DNA of 64,000 bases, taken from NCBI RefSeq assembly GCF_021347895.1, contig NC_067125.1, positions 6,962,268-7,026,267 on the forward strand, given 5' to 3'. A program made the position numbers and the translations under genes. Source of the stretch: Acanthochromis polyacanthus (Eukaryota > Chordata > Actinopteri > Pomacentridae). This document shows, one piece after another, positions 14,600-54,720 of the stretch. The notes beneath the pieces are model-generated. The model did not search any database and was not told the DNA's origin. It was given only the letters and a program-made list of their open reading frames with translations. Numbering within the stretch: the stretch's first letter is position 1; each line of letters opens with the position of its first letter.

Positions 14600-14757
14600 G
14601 TAGAACTACTTTTTTGGTTTTGTTTTTAGGCTTTATTATATAGGACAGTGGAGAGAACGACAGGAAACACGGTGAGAAAAGTGGGGGAAAGACATGCAGT
14701 AAATAGCCACGGGTCGGACTAGGATCCACTCAATCAGTGGAGCCACCGGGCCACCCA
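14600..14757 (-). repeat. SINE-like element, reverse orientation
   Basis: On the minus strand it begins GGGTGGCCCGGTGGCTCCAC and has a B-box-like GATCCTAGTCCGACC. A 'TGCATGTCTTTCCCCCAC' body follows, and it ends 'CTATATAATAAAGCC'. This is the same family as 3366-3492. The tRNA-like head followed by a pyrimidine-rich body suggests a SINE. Confidence 0.6.
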
Positions 14758-15292
14758 GAACTTCTTTAACATCAGAAATAGATGCAGTGAGTTACAACTG
14801 TTGTTCAGTTTTTGACAAGAAATATTATATTAATTGTTGCCGGATTCATCACCATGGCAAATAAGAAAATAGAGGAGAAACTTGTTGCAGATAAGATTTG
14901 TTTACATTTTAAAATGTAGAGTGGGTCCATTTTAAACTAAACCACGTAGCTATGTTGCTTCAACTTATTCAAATACTGACTGAAAACAGAACTAAGTCCA
15001 AAAGTAATTCTAAAGGAAATGGATCCCAGATAGGACACATTCTCCAGTCTCCTGGGTGACAGTCATCAGGAGAACCCTGCAGGCTGAATATTTATATAAA
15101 TGGGGTACTAAGTGTGTCAAAATGTGACACCGAAGGGTTGGAAATGAGACTGTGTTGTGTGTTTTATTGCTGGACAGACTGTGTGTCGTGACTTCATCAG
15201 ACCTTTGTCATTGAAAGCAGTCACTTGCTATTTCCAGAAGTGAGACTGGAAGGTTAATTTCTATGAATAACATATTTCATATTTCACTGAAG

Positions 15293-16009
15293 GGCTGCAC
15301 AGTGGCCTAGTGGTTAGCACTTTCGCCTTGCAGCAAGAAGATCCCCGGTGGTGGGCCTGGGATCTTTCTGCATGGAGTTTGCATGTTCTTCCTGTGCATG
15401 CGTGGGTTTTCTCCGGGCGCTCCGGCTTCCTCCCACGGTCCAAAAATATGCTGAGGTTCATTGAGTACTCTAAATTGTCCGTAGGTGTGAATGCGAGTGT
15501 GATTGTTCGTCTGTGTATGTAGCCCTGTGACAGACTGGCGACCTGTTCTGGGTGTCCCCTGCCTTCGCCCGAGTCAGCTGGGATAGGCTCCAGCACCCCC
15601 CGCGACCCTAATGAGGATAAAGCGGTGTATAGAGGATGGATGGATGGACTGAAGGGCTGCACAGTGGCCTAGTGGTTAGCACTTTCGCCTTGCAGCAAGA
15701 AGATCCCCGGTGGTGGGCCTGGGATCTTTCTGCATGGAGTTTGCATGTTCTTCCTGTGCATGCGTGGGTTTTCTCCGGGCGCTCCGGCTTCCTCCCACGG
15801 TCCAAAAATATGCTGAGGTTAATTGATTATTATAAATTGCCCGTAGGTGTGAATGTGAGTGTGATTGTTTGTCTGTATATGTAGCCCAGTGACAGACTGG
15901 TGACCTGTCCAGGGTGTCCCCTGCCTTCGCCCGAGTCACCTGGGATAGACTCCAGCACCCCCCGTGACCCTAGTGAGGATAAAGCGGTGTATAGAGAATG
16001 GATGGATGG
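15293..16009 (+). mobile_element. Tandem dimer of the GATGGATGGA-tailed retroposon
   Basis: Two 355-bp units lie head to tail: 15293-15647 and 15655-16009, joined by ACTGAAG (15648-15654). The pair is flanked by perfect 14-bp duplications, ATATTTCACTGAAG at 15279-15292 and 16010-16023, and the linker is the 3' half of that same target sequence. The first 166 bp of both units are identical, including the same missing segment after 'AGATCCCCGG', while the remaining ~190 bp differ at about twenty positions. The structure is explained by one insertion followed by a tandem duplication or conversion. Confidence 0.8.
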
Positions 16010-16254
16010 ATATTTCACTGAAGCATTTGGCCCAACTTTAAAAAAAAATCACCAGTGCAGCTTTAAGAAAGGACAACAGTGTTTTTGACTTTCATTTTTG
16101 TTTTCTAGAAGTGGCCATGATATAAAATGTACAATAATACACTTGAAGGATAGACTCCAAGACACAATAATACAGACAGCAGGCTTTCTTTGCGTTTACT
16201 TCATCTATTATCTCCTTTTATTTACTCCAACCAAGCAGGGAAAACGTATCTATG

Positions 16255-16559
16255 AGAGAAAGGAAAGAAGGAGGAAGAGGTGCAGTGGGACAGTTTACAC
16301 AGTGTTGGGATATAACAGCAGCTCAGCCCTCCTCCCCTCCCCTCCCCTCACCCTTACTACTCCTTCCATGTTAGTTCTCCACCACTCCTCCTCCCTTATC
16401 CCTCCCTCTCTCCTCCCTCCTCCGGGCCAGAAGAGAGGAGTGATCAGCCTGAGTGTTTAAACAAACCAGAGTGCCGGCAGCACACAGCGGAGCTCACACA
16501 CTCACACAGCTGTTCAGGGCTGAGGAAACTCTGGTGATCTGAACCGAGGAGCAGCTGAG
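16255..16559 (+). promoter_or_regulatory. smtnl2: Probable smtnl2 promoter and non-coding exon 1
   Basis: The stretch carries GGGATATAACAG near 16306 and a C-rich CTCCCCTCCCCTCCCCTC block at about 16330, both plausible core-promoter elements. CAGCTG E-boxes are near 16507 and 16551. A good donor, GCTGAG|GTAGGT, ends a candidate untranslated exon at 16559, and a strong acceptor, TTTTTAATTTCAG, opens the exon with the start codon at 16887. The transcription start itself cannot be read from the sequence. Confidence 0.45.
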
Positions 16560-17169
16560 GTAGGTCTGTCGGAGCTGGTGGTGACGATGACCTCATTGTT
16601 TCACAGCAGTTATGAAACATAGCTGGCACAAAGAGATGCAAGCTTTCCTTCTGTTATTCTCAGTCCTAAAAACTAATTTGCTCATTCTCTTAAGTCTGAG
16701 CTTTTGCTTTTGGATAAAGAGTGATGTTTTAGACTTTTTTGGACATTGAGTGAAATATTGTAGTGCATGCATCGGTTTCAGTGTTAACATCCTGGTTTGC
16801 TCAGAAAATCACCTACAACCTGGACTTCTGTGGATCTTTTACAGGTGACTAAGAGTTTGACAGTTTCATCTCCTTTTTAATTTCAGAAAGAAGTCAGACT
16901 TCAGCACCTGAAAAAGCAGTTTACTGAAGAAGACACAGCCCAGGACAATTTATCTGAGGAGCTGAAGGAGTGGGGATAACACAGACCAGACCTTTGGCCC
17001 CCTCCCCTGCAGACTTTCACCTCCCAACCCCTGTCCACCAGTCCCCACCCCCTCCAACCAAACCCTCAGCACACTGACTGAAGCTACACATTCTCCGGTG
17101 GCCGGCAGATCTCACTCACAGACGTTAACTCAGACTGTCTGGCCCAGAGGGTCACCAGTGACAGTGCCA

Positions 17170-46860
<29,691 letters not shown>

Positions 46861-47480
46861 AGCTCGGATGCCTCCATCAGAGCTCAACAGACTCTGTACT
46901 TTTGTCAAACTCTTCTTTGCTGTCAGACAGACACCTCACTTGGAGCTGATGGAGACCCAGGCCTGGCATGAGAGCCTTTTGGAAAGACTAGGTCGCCCCC
47001 TAGTGGTGGATTAGCGGACATTCCTCCACATGCTGCAGCTAAGCTCCTGCCCAGACAGCTTAGATCACAGTGGTTTATGATTACTGTGTGTGAACAGTAA
47101 TGAAGAGGATGAATTTACACACAGCTGTACAGGCTGCTCTGAAAAGTACTGTTTTGTTTTTTTTTAGTTTGTGTATGAGTGTGTGTATGTAGATGTATTG
47201 GAAACGAGTTGCTGTGTTGCATAAATGTTTATTATCACCACACGTTTGAAAGTGAGTGTTCGTGCTAGCCTTGAGTTTTGCACCGATTCAGAGGAGGTTG
47301 TCTCATCAGTGTCGCTGAAAACTGTCTGTGATGCAGCATGGCACTGTGCTATAGAGAATAAAATGATCGTGTGATGAGGTGCTGAGTGATAACTCCATCC
47401 ACGCGTGCTGTGTGACATTGTGTTGTTGAGATGATTTTGAGAAATGAAAATTCGACCCAATAAATTGTATCATACGCCTA
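46861..47480 (+). terminator. smtnl2: smtnl2 3' UTR and poly(A) signals
   Basis: Two AATAAA signals follow the stop, at 47357-47362 and 47459-47464. A GTTGTGTT-type GT-rich element just downstream of the second favours cleavage near 47480. Which signal is used cannot be decided from sequence. Confidence 0.6.
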
Positions 47481-47873
47481 TTTGTGGATGTTGTGTTCCT
47501 ACTGACTGAATGAAAAGGGGAAACCAAATGAAACATCAACAAATACTGCAGAGGTTTGTCTTTTAAGGAAAAAAGTTAATTACTGTAATTTCCAGTCTCC
47601 TTTAATCTCTGTCCTTTTCGTGGATTTTTCTGATTACAAGATAACATCAGATTAACTATGACACAAGTTATGGTCAAAATGGGACATAAAACAATATTAC
47701 TGTACATCAGACAGCTACATGGAAAAGCATTTTGTAATAGTTTGAGTTACTGTTGAGCTTCATCATTTGTTCCAGTTCAGAGTGATTTGCAGCTCATCCC
47801 ATTGTTTTTATTCCAATCTGCTTATAATTTTATTCCTAAAAGGCAAAATGTGGGCTGTAGATATAATTGAAAG

Positions 47874-47903
47874 CAGATAGATAGATAGGTAGATAGATAG
47901 ATA
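47874..47903. repeat. Short (GATA)n tract
   Basis: About seven GATA units with one variant, immediately left of the family-X element. Confidence 0.9.
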
Positions 47904-47905
47904 AT

Positions 47906-48350
47906 TACTCTGCCAAGGTACATGGCAGAGTAATGTGACGATCGGCGTGTCTGTCTGTCTGTCGGATTTGGATGAAATTTATAGTGAAGGTCAGAAATGA
48001 CACAAGGACCACCTGATTAGATTTTGACAGTGATGCAGCTTATAGTCTGGATCCACAAATTCGTTAAAGATTTCTGTATCATTGTGAGATAGCTGCACTG
48101 TGTTACTGTAACCATGACAACAAGTGAACACTACATTATATGATTGTGATCCTACTACAAATTGACCACTGCGTACTTATCAGGACTTATTCATTGGAAA
48201 TGTTAGGAGGAACAATTGATTAAATTGTGGGGGTGTTTCTGAGTCCCATCAATTCCAGCCACCCGCTACATATTTAGGTCACGTGATTTGGTATCAATAC
48301 ATAACGTACACATGATAAGCTGTGATCAGCACAGAAATTATTTTGTTTAA
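47906..48350 (+). mobile_element. Dispersed repeat family X (copy 2)
   Basis: It begins ACTCTGCCAAGGTACATGGC and includes GGATTTGGATGAAATTTATA and CCATGACAACAAGTGAACAC. It ends around TCAATACATAACGTACACAT. It matches the split copy at 9560-10310 and the partial copy at 57046-57400 in reverse complement. There is no ORF, and I cannot name the family with confidence. Confidence 0.6.
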
Positions 48351-48610
48351 AGGTACGTTTATTTAAGTTTATTTTTGTTTATTTAAGTGCCCACATTCTA
48401 TGTTGCCATGATTTGTGATCATCAATAGCTAACAAACAAATGCTGGATTTCCAAAAAAAGTAAAAAAAAAAAAAAAAGTGCTGCATCTCTGACAATGCCA
48501 GAAATGCAGCAATACAGTAGAGGATTGGACGGCCTATTGTGCAGAGAACTGCACTCTCTGAATGTTTTCCTTGTTTTGTCTGCACCAGTAAAGGTCAACT
48601 ACACAAACCA

Positions 48611-48652
<42 letters not shown>

Positions 48653-48653
48653 G
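48611..48653. repeat. (ATT)n microsatellite
   Basis: About fourteen ATT units in the smtnl2-sebox intergenic region. Confidence 0.95.
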
Positions 48654-49659
48654 TTAGGTGTGCCTTGCAGCTAATCAAGTTATAACATGCTGGATGATTT
48701 TCTATCGAACATTTAAGAATTTCTATCTGTTTGAATAGGAATCATTGACATCAGTGAGTGATGTGGACTCATTACACAGCATCCTCTGCACATGGACTCC
48801 ACTAAACTATCATAACTGATTTAGTGGCTGTAAGTTGATGATGAGTCCAGCTGCCGTGCAGATGGAACATCTGCACCTAGACTCCTCACATCTCATCAGT
48901 CCATCTCTCTTCTGATCTGAGGACAGGCTTTAAACAAAGAGGCTGATGTGACTCACACAGAAGAAGATGATCAAACTATGCACATGTGATATCATGCAGA
49001 GGGTGGAAACACAAACCTGTCACTCTGCATGTCATCCTGGTGGACATACACTCATGCCTCCTGAACTTTTCACTTTTCCCAGATGTAGCCTGTGATTATA
49101 GGCTGCTTATGTGGTCTCAGTATTACATTTTTTTATTTAACCAAAGGAGAAATCCTGTCACATACAGTAGCTCATGTTTAATGTGGGTATCTTGAACATG
49201 GAATAAATATCATTAAATGCCATAATCTCATAGCAGTGACTTGTTTTGCAGGAATAGGGATCATTAAGATTTCAGTGGATTAAATAGCTCAATGACCTAC
49301 TATGAAAAAAATACAGAAAAATTTCATGTCCAGTCAGTAAAATATATAAATATGTCTGAGAGACAGGCTTGTCCAAAACGTAGCGTCATGGGGACATTTG
49401 GAACAGCAAATGTAGGTCCCTGGGGCTTTAATATTTATCTAAAAAGCTTATTTCCACATTTTTAAGAACTGTAATACCCACAAAATTTGCTCAAAGCGAT
49501 TGTGCTATTATCAATCTAGCAAACTCTTCAAATGCAGTCGGAGCAGTCGAGGAAAACATAATGCAGCATGAAAACAAATCACTCAGTCACAGGGGATTAA
49601 AGAGGTGCATAACACCTGGATGTCATGGGTGCTGGGTGTCCCGTCTGATCTGCCCGGAC

Positions 49660-49741
49660 TATAAGAAGCTTCTGACTCCTCCTCGGCTGTCAGCATCAGT
49701 GGAGGCCCAGCAGCAGATGAGTGGTCTCTGTTTGTGCAGTT
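49660..49741 (+). promoter_or_regulatory. sebox: Probable sebox core promoter and 5' UTR
   Basis: CTATAAGAAG gives a TATA-like box at 49660-49665, 77 bp upstream of the ATG at 49742. That spacing would put transcription start near 49690 with a short leader. The box is visible; its use is inferred. Confidence 0.5.
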
Positions 49742-49844
49742 ATGGCTCTGTTCATGGACTCGGACTTCTCTTTACTCAAGCAGAACCAGCAGAAGGACCT
49801 GGTGGACCTGAAGGCGCTGTTTGGAGAACAGGAGCACTGCAAAG
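49742..49844 (+). CDS. sebox: sebox coding exon 1
   Basis: 103 bp from ATG to CAAAG|GTCAGC, phase 0 to phase 1. It encodes the acidic N-terminus [20 protein letters not shown] and a further 14 residues. No known domain. Confidence 0.85.
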
Positions 49845-52800
49845 GTCAGCGAAAAGGTTTTTGTTTTTTAATTCAAAAAGAAAATTAATTTCATCTTTAC
49901 GTATTGAGATAGCTTTTACTGTTTGCCAATCAGGTCAACTCTAGATACCTGACCAAAGTTTATTCATTTAATACCACAGTACAGCTTATTTTATTTGAGC
50001 TTTTTCTCAGTATAACAATTTCAAAGTAAAATACCCGAAAATTACAGCAGAAATCCAGCACATTTTCCAATACAGTTATTTGATGTCAAGATAATATATG
50101 ATATGAAAATCTGACATTAACTCATTTTGCTTGAAAATGATAGCTGTGTAAAAAAAAAAAAAAAAAATCATAAAAAAATTACGGTTGCACAGTAGATAGT
50201 TGATTTAATTTTACAGGCTTAGAAAATGACAAATTATTAGCATGCAGTCACAGATGGGTGAGTTTCTGCCTGAAATAATTAATCAAAAATGAACAAATAA
50301 ATAAATGCATAATAAAAATCCCTCTCAGAGCTTCATCCCATTTATTTTCTCCACTCATTTTACTATATTTTATTCACAATTTCTTGTGGATTACTTCTGA
50401 ACTGCTCGTGATCTTCATTTAATATTATGGTAAAACTAATTTTATGAGTTTTTTTTCTGATAACAGTAAGTAAAATATTCAAAAATTGCAATAGAAATCC
50501 AGTGTTTATGATGAAAGCAAAATCAACACAGTTTAAACTGAAGTGAGCACATTCTCCAGTACAAATGTTTGTTGTAAAAATAATATAGGACATGAAAATC
50601 GAAAATTAATTGATTAATTTGTTTGCTTGAAAATGACAACTGTGTTACAAAAAATTAAATAAACAGCTTAGAAAATGACAAATTAGTGGCATAACAGACA
50701 GTCACAGATGGGTGAGCTTCTGCCTAAAATAATTCAATCTAAATAAATAAAAAAATACATTTTAAAATCCTTCCCATGCTTCGTCCCATTCATTTTCTCT
50801 ACTCATTTTAATATATTTTATTCATAATTATCTGTGAATTACTTCTCAATTGCTCCTCATCTTCATTTAATATTACAGTACAACGTATTTTCTGAGCTTT
50901 TTCTCATAACAGTAAATAAAACATTCAAGAACTGCAATAGCAATCCAATGGATGAGTATATTATTATGATAAAAAATAAATAAATCAACACAGTTTAAAC
51001 TGAAGTGAGCACATTTTCCAGTACAGATGTTTGTTGTAAAAATAATATATGACATGAAAATCTAAAATTAATTAATTTGTTGATAACTGGATAAAAAATT
51101 ATTAAATAATTATTAAATAAACAGCTTAGAAAATGACAAATTGGTGGCATAGCATACAGTCACAGATGGGTGAGTTACTGCCTTAAATAATTCAATCTAA
51201 ATAAATAAAAAAATACATTTTAAAATCCTTCATCCCATTTATTTTCTCCACTCGTTTTACTATATTTTATTCGTAATCACTTGTGAATTACTCCTGCTCC
51301 TCTATGATCTTCAGACGGCTGCAGTGGGAGCACCGTGTCTTCCCCGGAGCCGGACCGAGCCGGCGGCCTGGTGGAGGGTCAGAGGAAGAGGAAGAGGACC
51401 ATCTTCAGCCGGGCCCAGCTGTCGGAGCTGGAGCAGGCCTTCGCCGTGACCCCCTACCCGGACATCACCCTCAGGGAGAGGCTGGCTGCTCACACCCACC
51501 TGCCCGAGAGCAAGATCCAGGTGAGGCGGCTGAACACCCCGCAGAGGTCCTGAGGTTCTGGGAGTTCTTTAAAGCTCCTGTAGTTCATTCATTTTATATA
51601 ACAGTATAATAAATGACCAGTGTGTGAAATGAGTCACTGGAAGCTGAATCCTCAGAGGACCATCACTGATCAGCAGCGTTTCAGAGTCTTTGTTTTGGAA
51701 TCCCGGCTTTGTTTTGGTTCCCTCTAATTTAATCAGCGCTGTTTTGGCCCCCAGAAGGCAGATGTTTATTTCCAGTAGATTTATAACAATATTTATATCT
51801 ATTTGGGGAGATTAAAATGACAAAATTCAATTTGATACCACAAAGACTGATCTGACCCAAATTTAAACACATGTAAAATCTTGAAACATTGAGGACTTAA
51901 CCCAGCCCAGAAACATTTAGATTTTCATCCAATAACTGCAGCATTTTCAGCTTATTTTGGAGTGAAATTCATTTACAACATCATTTGCAACATTACTTTC
52001 TCAATAGCATGTACAATGTAGGTTTCATTATAGTGTCCAATATTATTTATCTATTTATTTACCTTTATTTAACCAGAAAGTCCCACTGAGATTAAAGATC
52101 TCTTTTACAAGGTAGACCTGGCCAAGGTAGCAGTCATGCAAAATATTTAAAAGTTATATAAAATAGATATGGAATATACATACTACATTATCCTGTGAAA
52201 TATGTACTGTTGTAATATAAATAATAATAAACTTACTATACTACTGTAGCCTGTTACTTTTTTTCTGTTTTACTTTAGCCTACTTATTTTCTTTCTTTTA
52301 CCGGTTTACAGTGCTAATAATTATTGCTAATTTATTACGAACTGTATTTATTCTTATGTACTTTTTTTTTTTTTTAGCAATATCTGACATTAAGACTTCC
52401 TCCATGGATGCTAAGCTTTTGTCTTATCTGTGCTCGACTAAGAGGTTATAATCAGGCTACCATTTACAGCATTAAGTAAAATAAAGAAAATAAATGCAAT
52501 TAGATCTGTCATTTAGCTTGATGATAATTAATAGAATTGATATATTGTCATTATTCTAAGCAGCAGGAGTGAACACCTAAGTAAAAACATAAGCTTTGAT
52601 GTTGATGACTAGTTACAGGTCAGATTACATGCCGTCAGTGCTTTGTTCAATTTTGAAAATTAAACTATTGTGCAAGGCTATTGTGATTATAAAATGATAT
52701 GTTCTGGGGCTTTAAAGTGTGATCAGAATATAACATGGATCAATCAGGGACATTTTTTAAGATCTGAATTCTTTCCAGGTGTAATCATGAAACATTTGGA

Positions 52801-53582
52801 AGCCCAAGCCTAATGACCCCATGGTATTAATTATATCACATACGACCAGACATTACAAATCTTGCCATTTTCTGCAGGTTTGGTTCCAAAACAGAAGAGC
52901 TAGAAGCATCAAGACAGGCAGACCCCCCAAGTCCACCAAGCCTGTGCTGGGAGGTAGAGGTTTTGTGGAGCCCTCTCCTGGTCCTGTGGCCTCCACATAC
53001 CCGGGCCCACCCTCTCTGGCAGACATTTTCAGGCCAGAGCAGAACCACTCTTGTGAGGATGTACCTCAGATTTACTCTGACTGGATCCAGATCTACAGCA
53101 ACCCTGTATCACCACCATCCTCCTCCTCAACCCTCCACCAGCAGCAGCCCGTTCGCAGCTGCTCCAAATCCTCAGAGTCTCGTCTCTGGGAGGAGGAGCA
53201 GCACCGGCAGCAGCACCTGGGACCAACGCTCACCGGTTTCCTTCCCGGTTCATTTTCTCAGCCCATCAGCAGGCAGCCTCACCACCCTGCCTCCACCCGC
53301 TCCTACCAGGCCTTCAGGAACTTCAAGCCCCAGAGTCTGGCTCCATCTGGGGCTCATCAGGGCATGTATGGAGGCAGCACTGGAGGTGGAGGTCACGCCT
53401 CAGTAGACCAGGTGGTCCCTTCCCACCCTCAGCCGGTGTACTGGGAGGTGACTCAAGGTCAGGGACACCACCACCACCATCATCATCATCATCACCCTCA
53501 GATGGGACCACAGACCTCCATGGGCTACATCTCAGACCTGATCTACAACGCTGCAATTGTTACAAATTTTCTAGAATTCTGA
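49742..53582 (+). CDS. sebox: SEBOX/Mezzo paired-like homeobox protein (spliced span, 337 aa)
   Basis: Three exons of 103, 206 and 705 coding bases join in frame to 337 residues. A homeodomain fills residues 58-117 with Arg5, Phe8, Leu16, Phe20, Trp48, Phe49, Gln50 and Asn51 all in place ([19 protein letters not shown]). The second intron splits it between positions 46 and 47, the classic paired-class site. Gln50 is typical of paired-like proteins. The C-terminal part is Ser/Pro/Gln-rich with [14 protein letters not shown] and a run of ten His, then [21 protein letters not shown] near the end. Sebox/Mezzo is a nuclear transcription factor; the zebrafish protein acts in mesendoderm formation downstream of Nodal, and the mouse protein in oocyte and early embryo. 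Its place next to tmem199 and poldip2 matches mammalian SEBOX. The start is the first ATG after the TATA-like box and encodes [17 protein letters not shown]. Confidence 0.92.
49976..51314 (+). repeat. Three-copy ~450 bp tandem repeat in sebox intron 1
   Basis: The units are 49976-50426, 50427-50874 and 50875-51314. Each runs from ACAGTA/ATGGTA through CTTAGAAAATGACAAATT, GTCACAGATGGGTGAG and the phrase CCCATT(T/C)ATTTTCTC, to a (G/C)ATCTTCA end. Copies B and C share GTTTAAACTGAAGTGAGCAC, which copy A lacks. The third unit ends exactly at the exon 2 acceptor. Confidence 0.85.
51315..51520 (+). CDS. sebox: sebox coding exon 2 (most of the homeodomain)
   Basis: Acceptor TGATCTTCAG at 51314 and donor ATCCAG|GTGAGG; 206 bp, phase 1 to phase 0. 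It is GC-rich against an AT-rich intron. It encodes [20 protein letters not shown] and the rest of the homeodomain up to position 46. Confidence 0.95.
51521..52877 (+). other. sebox: sebox intron 2
   Basis: A 1.36 kb intron. Apart from a repeat fragment at 52055-52140 sharing CACTGAGAT..AAGATCTCTTTTACAAGG..GACCTGGCCAAGG with the copy at 23.95 kb, nothing is recognised. Confidence 0.75.
52055..52140. repeat. Interspersed-repeat fragment (TTTATTTAACC... type)
   Basis: CCTTTATTTAACCAGAAAGT, then CCCACTGAGATTAAAGATCT, then AGACCTGGCCAAGGTAGCAG. This is the same blocks and order as the fragment at 23940-24060. Confidence 0.55.
52878..53582 (+). CDS. sebox: sebox coding exon 3 (homeodomain end, C-terminal region)
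   Basis: It begins after ATTTTCTGCAG with [20 protein letters not shown] and ends at TGA 53580-53582. It holds the recognition-helix end, a Ser/Pro/Gln-rich tail and ten His codons (53466-53495) with both CAC and CAT codons. The open frame upstream of 52878 is intronic. Confidence 0.93.
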   Translation, partial: VWFQNRRARSIKTGRPPKSTKPVLGGRGFVEPSPGPVASTYPGPPSLADIFRPEQNHSCEDVPQIYSDWIQIYSNPVSPPSSSSTLHQQQPVRSCSKSSESRLWEEEQHRQQHLGPTLTGFLPGSFSQPISRQPHHPASTRSYQAFRNFKPQSLAPSGAHQGMYGGSTGGGGHASVDQVVPSHPQPVYWEVTQGQGHHHHHHHHHHPQMGPQTSMGYISDLIYNAAIVTNFLEF

Positions 53583-53860
53583 TCCCTCTGGATGAAGATC
53601 ACAGACTGTATTAATAATGGATATTGTTGCAATCGAGGTCCTTGTTTCTGTCAGGCCCCTTTGTATTTCACTTTACAGCATTTTCTGTGTTCTATGTGTT
53701 TACTGTATGACTGAAGCCGGTAGTCTAATATACTGTAGTCTAATAGCGATACTGTAGCAGAACAGAGTTGTTGTGATGTTGTTCCTTGTCCTACTTTTTT
53801 ATGTTTTATGTTTTCAACAATGTGTTGTAAATTTTAGGGAATAAATTGAGTTTTTTCATC
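53583..53860 (+). terminator. sebox: sebox 3' UTR and poly(A) signal
   Basis: AATAAA lies at 53840-53845, about 260 bp after the stop, with a T-rich TTTTTTCATC stretch just downstream. No other signal is nearer. Confidence 0.65.
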
Positions 53861-54029
53861 TCAGCTTAAACTCAACCATTATTGAAACAACACATTATTG
53901 TTTTATATAGAATTAGTCATTCCTTTCAGCAAGAATAGTTCATTTCTGAGCCATTTTATGAAGAAGAGCAGCAAGTAAGAAAAAACATGGATGAATTTCA
54001 TGAAGCAACAAAAACACAGCATTTAAACT

Positions 54030-54720
54030 CTTAGACTTTTAGCTGTCATAACTTTTCTAGTAATTGTACATATTAAAAAGGTCAAGTAGGCCACTCTAGC
54101 CTAATAATTACATTTATTTCTGACTTGTAAAGATTTTATTCATTACTTTCAGCTAGCGTAACTTTTCTTATCGTGTATAATGTCAGCTATTTATTGTTAT
54201 CATTTTGGCTACTTTTGTTACTGTTAGCTAACCCAATTTTTAATAATCCTTTATCAATTATTTAGCTATTAAACCATCATAAATTTTTACTAGTCTTCAT
54301 TTTTGCTATTTTCCATCACTGTTAGCTAACATACCTTTTCTAACCATTTCGTAGTTTTAGTTAATTACTGTCATCAAATACAATACTTTTTGCTAACTAT
54401 TTAAAGCATTTTCTGATACTGTTAGTTAAGATTTATCCATTATTTAGCTATTAAACCTTTATCAGTTTTTATTAGGCTACTTTAACTATTTTCCATTATT
54501 GTTAGCTAACAAAACTTTTCTAACCATTTTGTAGTTTTAGCTAATTACCGTCATCAAATACAGTACTTCTTGCTAACTATTTAAACATTCATCCGTCACT
54601 GCTAGCTAACATACGCGCTCTAATGATTTATCCATTAGTTTCAGCTATTTAAACACCATCAGTTAGCCTACTCAACAATTTAAACAATATTGATTATATT
54701 TGCTCATTTTTAGCCATATA
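54030..54720. repeat. Degenerate GCTAAC-rich tandem repeat
   Basis: AT-rich sequence with a period of about 180-200 bp. The blocks GTTAGCTAAC, 'TTTCTAACCATTT(C/T)GTAGTTT', 'ATCAAATACA(A/G)TACTT' and GCTAACTATTTAAA recur in the same order around 54310-54410 and 54490-54590. A similar GCTAACTATTT-rich patch is at 18030-18480. There is no coding potential. Confidence 0.65.

Noticed and set aside
47874..47903. CRISPR-like or regulatory GATA array
   Set aside because: It is a simple GATA microsatellite of about seven units without spacers.
51283..51609. Second reading frame of 108 residues over sebox exon 2
   Set aside because: It is a GC-rich shadow of the homeodomain exon; the homeodomain frame is unambiguous.
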